A stretch of DNA of 64,000 nucleotides, taken from the NCBI RefSeq assembly GCF_034651555.1, contig NZ_JAYEEQ010000003.1, forward strand, positions 62,001-126,000, read 5' to 3'. The stretch is from Aurantibrevibacter litoralis. Lineage in GTDB: Bacteria > Bacteroidota > Bacteroidia > Flavobacteriales > Flavobacteriaceae. Below the pieces are notes generated by a model that did no database searches, was not told where the DNA came from, and saw only the letters and a program-made list of their open reading frames with translations. Shown in pieces: positions 38,351-48,600 of this stretch (its first letter is position 1; the number at the start of each line of letters is the position of its first letter). A program made the translations under genes and the position numbers.

Positions 38351-39255
38351 AAGCACTTGTTATAAGCGGTGGCGGAAGCAAAGGAGCCTTTGCGGGCGGT
38401 GTAGCCCAATACCTTATGGAGGTTGAAAAAAAAGAATACGATATTTTGGTGGGTACGTCAACGGGCAGTTTGCTCATAGCGCATTTGGCGCTCAATAAAA
38501 GCGATAAACTGTATGATCTTTATACCAACGTAAAACAACGCTCTATCTTTAGCCTAAATCCCTTTGTGGTACGCAAAAAAGGTGACAGGGAATATGTAGG
38601 GATAAACTTTCTAAATACGTTCCTGCAATTTGTCAAAGGAAAACGAACTTTTGGCGAAAGCAAGGCCTTGCGAAAAACCATTGCCAAAAATTTTACCAAA
38701 GCCGAGTACGAATCGCTTATAGCAACGAAAAAAGATGTCGTAGTTACCGTGTCTAATTTATCTAAAAATCGTGTAGAATACAAATCGATTAAAGACTACA
38801 GCTACGAAGAGTTCTGCGAATGGACATGGATTTCGTGCAATTATATTCCCTTTATGTCGCTTGTAAAAAAAGATGGATTTGAATATGGAGATGGCGGGTT
38901 GGGATCTGTAGTTCCTATAAAAGAAGCCATTTTAAGAGGTGCCACAGAAATAGATGCCATTATTTTGGAAGCCGAAACCATGGAACACACCAAAGTACTG
39001 GGGAAAAATCCGTTTTCTTTAATGCTTAGTATCTACGGTTTTGTGTTAGATCAAATAGGATATCACGATATTTCTGAAGGCGTGTTGGCGGCAAAGCACA
39101 AAAATGTAAAACTGAATCTCTATTATACCCCCACAAAATTAACCGAAAACTCCCTGATTTTTAATCGAAAGTTAATGACAAGTTGGTGGTTGCAAGGGTT
39201 TAAGTACGCCAAAGACAAACATCAGGAAATAAAACCAACTACCACAGCTCACTAA
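38347..39255 (+). CDS. Patatin-like phospholipase, copy 2
   Basis: 302 residues and clearly a tandem duplicate of copy 1: the first 24 residues differ at only two or three positions, and the nucleophile Ser38 and Asp182 fall at the same residue numbers. Shared blocks also include VTVSNLS, VEYKSI and EFCEWxWISCNY. Catalytic residues are intact (GTSTGS, DGG). The middle regions differ, which suggests different lipid preference. The ATG overlaps the copy 1 stop by 4 bases. The 3' end overlaps the convergent gene at 39239 by 17 bases. Confidence 0.9.
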   Translation: MKALVISGGGSKGAFAGGVAQYLMEVEKKEYDILVGTSTGSLLIAHLALNKSDKLYDLYTNVKQRSIFSLNPFVVRKKGDREYVGINFLNTFLQFVKGKRTFGESKALRKTIAKNFTKAEYESLIATKKDVVVTVSNLSKNRVEYKSIKDYSYEEFCEWTWISCNYIPFMSLVKKDGFEYGDGGLGSVVPIKEAILRGATEIDAIILEAETMEHTKVLGKNPFSLMLSIYGFVLDQIGYHDISEGVLAAKHKNVKLNLYYTPTKLTENSLIFNRKLMTSWWLQGFKYAKDKHQEIKPTTTAH

Positions 39256-39757
39256 TTTCCTTTTTTACGTACGACAAGGCGGTAGCAGAGGGCGATTGCT
39301 TGTCCATGGTTTCATTCAGGATATCTTCCCGAAGTTTATCGGCGGTGTCAGACTCACTCATTCCAGCCTTGCGTATGGCCTGTATGGTGGCACTCTTAGC
39401 AGCCTTAATAATATTCCAGCATTCATCGGATAAATAAATTTGTTGCGATAGGTTATGATCAAATTCATTTTCAATGCTTTTTACCAGTAAATTTTCGTAG
39501 TCGTTTTTGTGGGTCGATTTTGGCGCAACCCGCACCACCAAACTGGGAATGGAAATCCGCTCTAAAAATAATGCCATGCGTTCATAGGCTTGCAAGCGTA
39601 TGGGAAGGGTGTTTTTTTGAGAATCTTTGTGCAAAAGATACCGGCGGCGCCCTTCTTCGTTTTTGGTGTGCAATCTAAAAAAATAAAAAGCCACCATACC
39701 GGTGACCACGGCAGGTAGTAAATAGGCAAACATTTGAAAAATTTGATCTCCACTCAT
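39239..39757 (-). CDS. Conserved Bacteroidetes membrane protein of unknown function
   Basis: 172 residues. An N-terminal membrane helix lies at about 7-27 (FAYLLPAVVTGMVAFYFF), followed by a soluble, mostly helical domain with LPIRLQAYERMALFLERI near residue 55, resembling small Bacteroidetes proteins annotated only as hypothetical. The bulk of the protein probably faces the cytoplasm. It converges with, and overlaps by 17 bases, the second patatin gene. The 291 bases upstream (39758-40048) show no gene or clear signal. I do not recognise a function. Confidence 0.7.
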   Translation of the reverse strand: MSGDQIFQMFAYLLPAVVTGMVAFYFFRLHTKNEEGRRRYLLHKDSQKNTLPIRLQAYERMALFLERISIPSLVVRVAPKSTHKNDYENLLVKSIENEFDHNLSQQIYLSDECWNIIKAAKSATIQAIRKAGMSESDTADKLREDILNETMDKQSPSATALSYVKKEISELW

Positions 39758-40048
39758 TGGTTTAGCTTTGGTTATGCGTTTAAAACGAAGGATTTTTTGA
39801 AATCGTATTTTGAACCATTGAATCTTGGAACCAATTTATCTGAACTTCGGTTTTCTCTATTTTATATGCTTCTAGCACGGGTTTATGGTGGCAATCCGTG
39901 CTACGTCACTACTCGAACTTTTAGTGGGGCTGTTTCGTGTATCCTTTTGTTGAAGCGAAACAAAACAGTACTAAACGGCAATCTGGTTTTGCAGAAAATT
40001 AAAGTAGGTTCGGATTCTAAATAATGAAATCAGGCACGAATCAATACC

Positions 40049-40819
40049 TTATTTCTTCAAATTTTCCCTCACTTTAAAATAGAAGGCATCAAATTTTGGA
40101 TGAATTCTGATAAAAGTGGTTTGCGACGCTCCTATTTTTCCAAAAGCGGTAATCCGCTCGGGGGCTATTCCGTGGGTGGTAATCAGGCTTTGGGCAACCG
40201 CAGAAGCACGTCGGGCAGCCAAATCTAGTCCATCTGTGCCTGTGCTTTGTGTTTCTATAGCAATTGCTGTATCGGGATTAGCCTTAATGACTTTGGCAAT
40301 TTGCTCTAAAGGTTGCTCTGCCGTTGCCTGTAACGCAAAACTATTCGCATTCGAGCCAAACAACAAATTGGGAGACAATAAGGTACTAACGGCACCATTT
40401 TCTACACCAATATTGGCGTCTTCTCCAAGGGTTTGTTTAAAATTGGTGAGGACAAGTAAGGCAATAGAGTCGTTTCTACTAAATTCATCTGTAATTGCTT
40501 TTAGCTGTGCTTCTTTTACCTTGAGTGTTTCTAAAGTGCGCCCAATATTATCTGATCGTTGTGCCGATGCCTCGGTAAAACTATTGAGATTTTGCATCAA
40601 GGAGGCATTTATTTTCTGGAGTTCTAAGGCTTGTACTTTATGGGCTTCTGCCTCAGCCAAACTGGCCTTTTCAATTTTCTTTGCCTCTGCCAACGCCGTT
40701 TTGGTTTCGGTAAGTTCCGACTTTAAATTTCCAATTTCATAGAGAAGGTCTTTTTTATTTTGAGCTTGTGTAAGCATGGCAGCCAATAAGGCAGCTATTA
40801 AAAATACATGTGTTTTCAT
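40049..40819 (-). CDS. Exported coiled-coil protein with a degenerate OmpA-like domain
   Basis: 256 residues from the ATG at 40819, which gives a clean signal peptide (MKTHVFLIAALLAAMLTQAQ). An ATG at 40888 opens the frame earlier, but a perfect -7 box lies inside that extension, so I reject it. A coiled coil rich in Ala/Glu/Lys covers about 22-110. The C-terminal part aligns with the OmpA lipoprotein at 50481-51329, including the shared (S)LL-(L)LF segment and RRASAVAQSL, GIAPERITAFGK and a final FDAFYFKV. The TDxxP loop is replaced and the conserved NRR motif that binds peptidoglycan is missing, so it may no longer bind the cell wall. Periplasmic. Confidence 0.7.
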   Translation of the reverse strand: MKTHVFLIAALLAAMLTQAQNKKDLLYEIGNLKSELTETKTALAEAKKIEKASLAEAEAHKVQALELQKINASLMQNLNSFTEASAQRSDNIGRTLETLKVKEAQLKAITDEFSRNDSIALLVLTNFKQTLGEDANIGVENGAVSTLLSPNLLFGSNANSFALQATAEQPLEQIAKVIKANPDTAIAIETQSTGTDGLDLAARRASAVAQSLITTHGIAPERITAFGKIGASQTTFIRIHPKFDAFYFKVRENLKK

Positions 40820-40857
40820 CCCGTAGTAGATCATGTTTTTACAATTCAATTTCTGAG

Positions 40858-40865
40858 CAAATATA
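40858..40865 (-). promoter_or_regulatory. Candidate -7 box for the OmpA-like gene
   Basis: The minus strand reads TATATTTG, an exact TAnnTTTG match 38 bases before the ATG at 40819. It helps to choose that start over the upstream ATG at 40888. Confidence 0.42.
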
Positions 40866-41016
40866 AGGTCAAAAATACGGGTTTTCATAATGAAAATTAA
40901 AACAATGCATACAAAACCTGTTTTCTCCCAAGTGAAACCATGATGTTTAAAAGTCGCGAGAAAGCGGTAAAAAAAATCGATAATTCCATCATTTCATCCA
41001 TTATTTCTTTTTGAAA

Positions 41017-41052
41017 GTGAAAAAGCCACCGATTTTGTAGCTGTGGCTTTTA
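41017..41052 (-). terminator. Probable terminator after the M20 amidohydrolase
   Basis: On the minus strand AAAAGCCAC (41051-41043) pairs with GTGGCTTTT (41029-41021), loop 13 bases, then T-rich sequence. It lies about 70 bases past the amidohydrolase stop, in the 301-base gap before the OmpA-like gene. The rest of that gap is featureless. Confidence 0.5.
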
Positions 41053-41120
41053 ATGCGGTTCTAAAAGGTGGCTGTTACACGTTTTTTATAACAGTGGATA
41101 TAAATTTACTCTACAAGAAA

Positions 41121-42395
41121 TTAGCTACCCAAATAATCTAAACTCATTTGAGTCAGCGCTTTAACCCCTAAAAGAAGCCCGCTATCGTCCAATACAAAAT
41201 CGGGTGTATGGTGCGGTGCAGCATTGGTATTTCCTGGGGTCATTCCTCCTAAAAAGAAGAAAAAGCCGGGTACTTCTTTTTGAAAATAAGAAAAATCCTC
41301 TGCTCCGGTAATTGCCTTTTGTTCCTGAACATTTTCTATGCCTGCTACTTTTTGGATGCTGGGTAGCATCTTTGCCACCAAACTAGGCTCATTGTATGTT
41401 ATTTCTGTACTGGTAGTAATTTCTATGGTAGCATCGCCTCCGTAAGCTTTTGCAATAGCAGGCACCATTTCTTGCATTCTTCGGGTAACCTGCGCTTGCA
41501 TATCATAATCTAACGTACGTATGGTGCCAATCATTTCAGCACTTTCCGGGATGATGTTAAAACGTACACCGCTCGTAATTTTACCAACAGAAATTACGGC
41601 AGCCTCATCGGTTAGTCTTAATTCCCTACTTACAATGGTCTGCAATCCGTCTATTATTTTTGCGCTAATCAAAATAGGGTCTATTCCAGACCAGGGTTGC
41701 GAACCATGGGTTTGTTTTCCTTTTACCTGAATTACAAAACGTTGTGCAGCGGCCATTGCGCCGCCCGATTTGTACTTAATGGTGCCTACCGGTGTCTGGG
41801 AGTTAATATGTAACCCAAAAATGGCATCGACCTTCGGATTCTGTAGCACCCCTTCTTTAACCATCAATTTGGCACCACCTTCTTCACCCGGTGGCGGACC
41901 TTCCTCGGCAGGTTGAAATATAAACTTTACACTTCCTTTAATTTTGTCTTTGTTTTTAGATAAGACCTCAGCCACTCCCATTAAAATAGCTGTGTGCGTA
42001 TCATGTCCGCAGGCATGCATGACGCCTACTTTCTCTCCCATAAATTCCGCGGTTACCTGAGATTTAAAAGGCAGATCGGCTCTTTCTGTCACCGGCAACG
42101 CATCTATGTCTGCGCGTAGCGCTACTACTTTTCCGGGACGGTTGCCTTTAAGAATGGCTACAACCCCGGTATGCGCCACACCGGTCTTTACGTCTAACCC
42201 TAGCGATTTTAAATGATTCGCAATTTTCTCCGCCGTCTTAAACTCCCTGTTACCCAATTCCGGATTTTGGTGTATTTCCCTGCGCCATTCAATAACTTTA
42301 CGTTCTATGGCAGTGTAGTCCTTTTCCAAATTAGGGCCTTGTGCCAAGGTTAATAACCCCGAGCAAAGTAGTACGGCTGTGATTATATTCTTCAT
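41121..42395 (-). CDS. M20D-family amidohydrolase / hippurate hydrolase-like, exported
   Basis: 424 residues with a signal peptide ending near LLTLAQG. Metal-binding blocks of the M20D (aminoacylase/IAA-amino-acid hydrolase) family are present: RADIDALPV, HACGHDTHTAILMG, FQPAEEGPPPGEEGGAKLM, FGLHI, and the C-terminal ITGAEDFSYFQKEVPGFFFFLGG with HHTPDF. It cleaves N-acyl amino acids or similar amides. Export suggests nutrient scavenging. It follows the DsrE-like gene by 37 bases on the same strand, so they are probably co-transcribed. Confidence 0.92.
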   Translation of the reverse strand: MKNIITAVLLCSGLLTLAQGPNLEKDYTAIERKVIEWRREIHQNPELGNREFKTAEKIANHLKSLGLDVKTGVAHTGVVAILKGNRPGKVVALRADIDALPVTERADLPFKSQVTAEFMGEKVGVMHACGHDTHTAILMGVAEVLSKNKDKIKGSVKFIFQPAEEGPPPGEEGGAKLMVKEGVLQNPKVDAIFGLHINSQTPVGTIKYKSGGAMAAAQRFVIQVKGKQTHGSQPWSGIDPILISAKIIDGLQTIVSRELRLTDEAAVISVGKITSGVRFNIIPESAEMIGTIRTLDYDMQAQVTRRMQEMVPAIAKAYGGDATIEITTSTEITYNEPSLVAKMLPSIQKVAGIENVQEQKAITGAEDFSYFQKEVPGFFFFLGGMTPGNTNAAPHHTPDFVLDDSGLLLGVKALTQMSLDYLGS

Positions 42396-42432
42396 GTTTC
42401 AATTTTAAATGTTAACCTATTATTTTTGATGC

Positions 42433-42978
42433 TTAAAATTTTATAAGTCGATAGCCTTCGTCTTGTAATTGAATAAGTGCTGTCATCGCCGATAGTGCCA
42501 ATTGCACTTCCGGCATAAGTTCATCTCTGGCGATACCTCTACTCGCGGCCGATTGCCCGCATAGAATAACCTGGCCTCCGGCAGCCGTAATGGCTTGAAT
42601 CAATTTTTTATTCGGATTTTCCGTCCCGTAGCGGGCTTGGTACGCACTATCGCTTAAAATATCTTTAGACGCAGTGCTGTGTATCACAAGGGCTGCTTTA
42701 AGTTGATTTATAGGAATGCCTGCCTGCGCATGCATATTTAAAAAACGAGCTGCCGTTTCTATATTGGGGTTTAGTACGGTATGGCTTTCAGGACTCGCCA
42801 TAACATCGAATACCGCATGGTAGTTTTTTAAGGTATTCAATACAAAATCAGGATTTTCTACGGTAAATACAGCTCCAAAATCTGAAATAATCGGCCCCGT
42901 GTTTTTAGATTGCCCTAGGCAATTAACCATGTTCAATAACGCAACAGCAAGAAGAATAAAAGGATTAAATTTTAACAT
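42433..42978 (-). CDS. Exported DsrE/DsrF-like protein
   Basis: 181 residues from the ATG at 42978, giving a signal peptide that ends near VNCLGQ. A TTG at 43008 opens the frame earlier, but a near-consensus -7 box (TATATTTA, minus strand, 43004-42997) lies between the two starts. The C-terminal DsrE-like fold is recognised from KAALVIHSTAS, VILCGQSAASRGI (with the conserved Cys) and SAMTALIQLQDEGYRLI. DsrE-family proteins handle sulfur on that cysteine in some bacteria; the exported flavobacterial forms have no known role. It precedes the amidohydrolase gene. Confidence 0.78.
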   Translation of the reverse strand: MLKFNPFILLAVALLNMVNCLGQSKNTGPIISDFGAVFTVENPDFVLNTLKNYHAVFDVMASPESHTVLNPNIETAARFLNMHAQAGIPINQLKAALVIHSTASKDILSDSAYQARYGTENPNKKLIQAITAAGGQVILCGQSAASRGIARDELMPEVQLALSAMTALIQLQDEGYRLIKF

Positions 42979-43260
42979 AGTAAACTTATCATGTGCTAAA
43001 TATAACAAGAAGGTGGCATATCAAGAAAAAAAATAGTAAAAATGAAAATGGCGTACAGGCTAAGAGGTACCCGCAGCTTTTTAATTGCTATAGAACCATA
43101 GCATTTTCAAGAGATGGTGTTTTGTAGAAGTCCGTTCTGCACTACATCCACGGCGAGTACACCTTGTCTCGTTCTTATTTGTTCATAATTATTAAAATCA
43201 AGGTTTTAAGATAAGGGTATTTATGTCTAAATTCACCCTCCCTTAAAAACAAAGAAAGTC

Positions 43261-45588
43261 TTGGAGAAGTTTATTAATGAGTTAAATGAAGCCCAAAAGG
43301 CACCGGTGCTGCACAAGGATGGCCCATTGATTGTGATTGCTGGTGCAGGTTCCGGAAAAACAAGGGTACTTACCTATAGAATAGCACATTTAATGGCTCA
43401 GGGGGTAGATGCTTTTCATATTCTGGCACTTACATTTACCAACAAAGCTGCGCGGGAAATGAAAAAGCGAATTTCAGATATCGTTGGCACATCAGAAGCT
43501 AAAAACCTTATGATGGGAACGTTCCATTCTGTTTTTGCCAAATTGTTGCGTTTTGATGGTAATAAACTGGGTTTCCCCAGCAATTTCACAATATATGACA
43601 CCCAAGACTCCCAACGTCTAATTGCTTCCATCATTAAGGAAATGGGTATAGACAAAGATGTTTATAAATACAAACAGATTCAAAATAGAATTTCTTCATA
43701 CAAGAATAGTTTGATTACCGTAAAGGCCTATTTTAATAATCCGGAACTTTTAGAGGCCGATGCTATGGCTAAAAGACCTCGTTTGGGTGAAATTTATCAG
43801 CATTATGTAGAACGCTGCTTCAAAGCGGGTGCTATGGATTTTGATGATCTTTTGTTGCGCACAAATGAGCTTCTTACCCGCTTTCCGGAGGTTCTAATGA
43901 AATATCAAGATAGATTTCGGTATATTTTGGTTGATGAGTATCAAGACACCAATCACTCCCAATATTTAATTGTAAAAGCACTATCAGATCGGTATCAAAA
44001 TATTTGTGTGGTGGGCGATGATGCCCAAAGTATTTATTCGTTTCGAGGGGCTAATATTTCTAATATTCTCAATTTTCAAAAAGATTACGAAGGCGTAAAA
44101 CTATATCGTTTAGAACAGAATTACCGATCTACCAAGAATATTGTAAATGCGGCCAATAGCATCATCGCAAAAAACAAGAACCAGTTAGAAAAGGTAGTTT
44201 GGACATCCAATGAAGAAGGCGCGGCCATAAAAGTACACAGAAGCCCTACAGATGCCGAAGAGGGTCGTTTTGTGGCGGGTTCTATTTGGGAAAATCAGAT
44301 GCAACATCAATTAAAAAATGGTGATTTTGCCGTATTATACCGCACTAATTCGCAGTCCAGAGCTATAGAAGATGCCTTGCGTAAAAGAGATATACCGTAT
44401 CGTATTTACGGTGGACTCTCATTTTACCAACGAAAAGAGATAAAAGATATTCTTTCCTACTTGCGATTGGTGATCAATCCCAAAGATGAAGAAGCTCTGG
44501 TTCGCATTATTAACTTTCCGGCAAGAGGCATAGGACAAAGTACCTTAGATAAACTTACCATAACAGCCAACCAATACAAACGGTCTATTTTTGAGGTGAT
44601 CGAAAATATAGCTAAAGTAGATTTAAAAATTAATTCAGGCACACGGGGTCGATTGACAGATTTTGTAAACATGATCAAAAGCTTTCAAATCATGAATGAA
44701 ACGACCGATGCGTTTACCCTTGCCGAACACGTCGCAAAAAAAACCGGGATCCTGTTAGAATTTAAAAAAGACGGTACTCCCGAGGGAATAGCCCGAATGG
44801 AAAATATCGAAGAATTACTAAACGGTATTAAAGATTTCGTGGAAGGACAAAAAGAATTAGCAGAAGCTACCGGCAATTTGTCAGAATTTCTAGAAGATGT
44901 GGCCTTGGCTACAGATTTGGATAAGGATACCGGAGATGATGATCGTGTAGCTCTTATGACCGTACATTTAGCCAAGGGATTAGAGTTTTCCTATGTGTAC
45001 ATTGTGGGTATGGAAGAAGATTTGTTTCCTTCAGCGATGAGTATGAGTACGCGAAGCGAGTTGGAAGAAGAGCGTCGCTTGTTCTATGTAGCCGTAACAC
45101 GGGCAGAAAAGCAGGCTTATTTAACATATGCCCAAAATCGATATCGTTGGGGAAAATTAATTGATGCAGAACCGAGCCGGTTTATTGGTGAGATCGATGA
45201 AAAGTATATAGAAGATCTAACGCCCATAACAACGTATCGCTATACATCGGCCATAGACAGCGATATTTTTGGAGAGGTAGATAAAAGTCGTTTGCGACAA
45301 GATAAACCGATCAATGGCACAGCACCTAATCCTCTTAAACCTTCTGAAAATCAATTGCGTAAGTTGCGAAAACTAAAACCCGATCTTGCTCATCCGGTTG
45401 GTAATCCAAGCGGAATAGATGGCAGTCTTTCCATGGGGTCTATCGTAAACCATTCGCGTTTTGGGCGTGGCAAGGTTTTAAAAATAGAAGGCATCGGAAA
45501 TGATAAAAAGGCCGAAATACAATTTGATCATGGCGATATTAAAAAGTTACTCCTTCGCTTTGCGAAGCTAGAAATAGTATCTCACTAA
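43261..45588 (+). CDS. uvrD: ATP-dependent DNA helicase, UvrD/PcrA type
   Basis: 775 residues, superfamily 1A helicase for nucleotide excision and mismatch repair. Motifs include Walker A AGAGSGKT, LTFTNKAAREM, VDEYQDTNHSQY, VVGDDAQSIYSFRGA, LEQNYRST, MTVHLAKGLEFSYVYIVGMEE and FYVAVTRA. A PcrA/UvrD-type C-terminal Tudor-like domain is present (VNHSRFGRGKVLKIEG). The start is TTG at 43261 (LEKFINELNEAQ): the frame has no ATG between an upstream stop at 43228 and the Walker A region, so a TTG start is essentially forced. The gene is followed after 54 bases by the cytochrome gene. Confidence 0.95.
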   Translation: MEKFINELNEAQKAPVLHKDGPLIVIAGAGSGKTRVLTYRIAHLMAQGVDAFHILALTFTNKAAREMKKRISDIVGTSEAKNLMMGTFHSVFAKLLRFDGNKLGFPSNFTIYDTQDSQRLIASIIKEMGIDKDVYKYKQIQNRISSYKNSLITVKAYFNNPELLEADAMAKRPRLGEIYQHYVERCFKAGAMDFDDLLLRTNELLTRFPEVLMKYQDRFRYILVDEYQDTNHSQYLIVKALSDRYQNICVVGDDAQSIYSFRGANISNILNFQKDYEGVKLYRLEQNYRSTKNIVNAANSIIAKNKNQLEKVVWTSNEEGAAIKVHRSPTDAEEGRFVAGSIWENQMQHQLKNGDFAVLYRTNSQSRAIEDALRKRDIPYRIYGGLSFYQRKEIKDILSYLRLVINPKDEEALVRIINFPARGIGQSTLDKLTITANQYKRSIFEVIENIAKVDLKINSGTRGRLTDFVNMIKSFQIMNETTDAFTLAEHVAKKTGILLEFKKDGTPEGIARMENIEELLNGIKDFVEGQKELAEATGNLSEFLEDVALATDLDKDTGDDDRVALMTVHLAKGLEFSYVYIVGMEEDLFPSAMSMSTRSELEEERRLFYVAVTRAEKQAYLTYAQNRYRWGKLIDAEPSRFIGEIDEKYIEDLTPITTYRYTSAIDSDIFGEVDKSRLRQDKPINGTAPNPLKPSENQLRKLRKLKPDLAHPVGNPSGIDGSLSMGSIVNHSRFGRGKVLKIEGIGNDKKAEIQFDHGDIKKLLLRFAKLEIVSH

Positions 45589-45600
45589 AAATTTTAACCT

Positions 45601-45608
45601 TACTTTTG
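45601..45608 (+). promoter_or_regulatory. Candidate -7 box for the cytochrome lipoprotein gene
   Basis: TACTTTTG matches TAnnTTTG exactly and is followed by C, as is common in this group. It lies 34 bases before the ATG at 45643 and 13 bases after the uvrD stop. Confidence 0.45.
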
Positions 45609-45642
45609 CGTACAGCACCAAAACCAAAACAACAATATCCAA

Positions 45643-48600
45643 ATGACACATTTTAAAAAACCAGCAACGCTTATTTTAAGTGTAATCTTGGTGGCAGCTT
45701 GCGCACCGGAGCCTAAAATCCCTACAGAAATACCTTTGGTGGTCAGAGACACCGTAGATGTGGCTCTTAGAGCCGCTGAGGTAAGAGAAAATACTCCTGT
45801 TTCATTGGCAGATGGCCTCAGGCTTACCCTGTGGGCTTCAGATTCGTTGGCTCCGGATCCCATTGCTATGGACATCGATGACAAAGGGGCTGTATATCTT
45901 ACCCGAACAAACCGACAGAAAAATTCGGAATTCGATATTCGAGGCCATCGGGATTGGATGACACCGTCTATTAGTTTAACCACAGTAGCCGAAAGAAGGG
46001 CTTTTTTACGGGAAGTTTTTGCTCCTGAAAAAAGCAAAGAAAACGAATGGTTAAAAGACCTCAACGGCGATGGGCTACACGATTGGCAAGATTTGGCCGT
46101 AGAAAAAGACGAGATTTGGAAATTAGAAGATGAAGATGGGGATGGCTTCGCAGATAAATCTACCCGTATTCTTTCCGATTTTAATGAAGAGATTACCGAT
46201 GTTGCGGGTGCATTATTGGTGCGTAAGGACGATATATTTCTCGGGATTGGTCCAGATATGTGGCGTTTAAAGGATATTAATGGTGATGGGGTTTATGAAA
46301 ATAAAACATCTATCAGTCACGGATACAACGTGCACATTGGTTTTGGGGGTCACGGAATGTCTGGTGCTATTGAAGGTCCGGATGGCAAAATATACTGGGG
46401 TGCCGGAGATATTGGTGCCAATATCACGGCGGTAGATGGAAGTACTTATCCCTATCCAAATCAAGGTGTTATTGTGCGCTCTAACCCGGATGGAAGCAAT
46501 TTTGAGGTGTTTGCAGCCGGATTGCGAAACACACATGAATTCGTTTTTGATGCATATGGTAATATTATAACGGCAGATAACGATGGCGACCATGCAGGCG
46601 AAAGCGAGCGCCTAGTGTACATTGTAGATGGGTTGGATGCAGGTTGGCGTACCAGTTGGCAATTTGGTAAGTATACCGATCCTAAAAATAACGGGTACAA
46701 TGTATGGATGGATGAAGCTATGTACAAACCTAGATGGGAAGGACAGGCGGCCTATTTTATTCCGCCGATCATGAATTTCCATAATGGACCCACCGGAATG
46801 ACATTTAATCCGGGTACTGCACTAGGATCCAAATGGAAAAACCATTTCTTTTTATCAGAATTTGTGGGTACTCCGGTGCGCTCCCGTGTTTGGGCTTTTA
46901 CCTTAAAGCCATCAGGAGCTTCTTTTGAACTGGAACAAGAAAATGTAATTATCAGTGGTATTTTACCCACCGGACTGCGATTTGGACCCGATGGCGCACT
47001 TTATGTTGCCGACTGGATTAATGGATGGAATACTAAAAATTATGGACGTGTTTGGAAAATGGATGTAAGCGACGACGAAAACGATCTTAGCGCTCAACGA
47101 CAAGAAACCGCACGTCTGATGACGCTAAATTTCGACAAACAGTCTAGGGATGAATTGTATCAACTCCTATTTTATGACGATATGCGAATCCGGCAAAAGG
47201 CACAGTTTGCATTGGCAAAAGAAGGAAAAAAGGCTCTATCTGTTTTTAAAAATGCAGTAGCTCAAAAGGAAAATCAGTTCGCACGTATTCATGGTATCTG
47301 GGGATTGGGGCAATTGGCCGCCGCAGATCTTAGTGTTTCAGAAAATTTAATTCCCTTACTTGCAGATTCCGATCCGGAGATCATAGCACAGGCGGCAAAG
47401 GTTATGGGCGATGTGGGCTATGCGAAGGCCGGGAAAAGCCTAATTCCACTATTGTCCTCCGACAATTCTAGGGTACAATTTTTTACTGCGCAAGCTTTAG
47501 GTCGTATAAAGGAGAAGAATGCCATCGAGGGTTTATTAAGGCTTATTGAGCAAAATAATGATACCGATGTATACGTGCGGCATGCAGCGGTGTTGGCCTT
47601 GTCCCGGATAGGAGACCCTGCACCCTTGGTGGCCTTGGCAGGACATCCAAATAGGGCGTTACGGATCGCGGCAGTTTTGGTTTTAAGGCGGTTGGGAGAT
47701 GCCCAAATCGCTTTGTTTTTAAAGGATGAAGACGAATATATTGTAGCTGAAGCTGCTAGAGCTATTAACGACGATCTATCTATTGCAGATGCCTTACCGC
47801 AATTGGCAGCGGTGCTAAATGAAACCCGATTTACATCGGAAGCTTTGATGCGAAGAGCGATTAATGCCAGTTTACGTGTTGGTGGCTCCAAGGAATTGGA
47901 TGGGTTACTATCCTACACCAATAACCCAGAAGTAAGCGCTTCTTTGAAGGCCGAGGCACTGGCCGCTTTGGGAACCTGGTCTAACCCTTCCGTGCTAGAT
48001 AGGGTAGATGGCCGTAACCGAGGTGAAATACAAAGAGATGCTGCACCTGTAATCCTAAAAGTAAAGGAGCATATGGAAGGGTTCTTAAAGGAAAGTAACC
48101 CGGAGGTGATTGTGTCTATCGCTAAAATGGTAGGAGAATTGGGTATTTCGGATTATAACGAAATTCTAGACAAAAAGATGGCGAAAAGCACCTATCCGGA
48201 GGTAAGGTCGGCCATTGTAAGAACCTTAAGCAGCTTAAAATATAGCAACATAGCGTCCGTGATTAAGCGAGGAATGGAAGATAAGGATCAAGGGGTACGT
48301 ACTACTGCTATAGAGTTTATAGGCCAACTCGATATTTCTAAGGAAAAACTACCGTCAATCGTTAATCCAATTTTCAAAAATGGCACCTTACGAGAGCAAC
48401 AAGAAGTGGTACGGGTGTTAGGGGAAATGCCTATAGAAAAAACAGAAGCCGTGCTAGGTGGACTCATAGATCAATTAGCGCGTAAAAAACTTTCGTCGGC
48501 ATTGCTGCTCGATGTTTCTGAGGCTGTTACTGCTTCACAGTCAGAAACACTAATTGCTCAATTAGCACCATTAAAATCGAACGAAAATACGCTTGATGCA

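Noticed and set aside
39734..40024. 96-codon plus-strand frame in the gap after the small membrane protein gene
   Set aside because: It begins inside the minus-strand gene, has low-complexity composition and no recognisable domain or promoter.
40820..40888. N-terminal extension of the OmpA-like protein from the ATG at 40888
   Set aside because: The extension destroys the signal peptide position and contains an exact -7 promoter box at 40858-40865.
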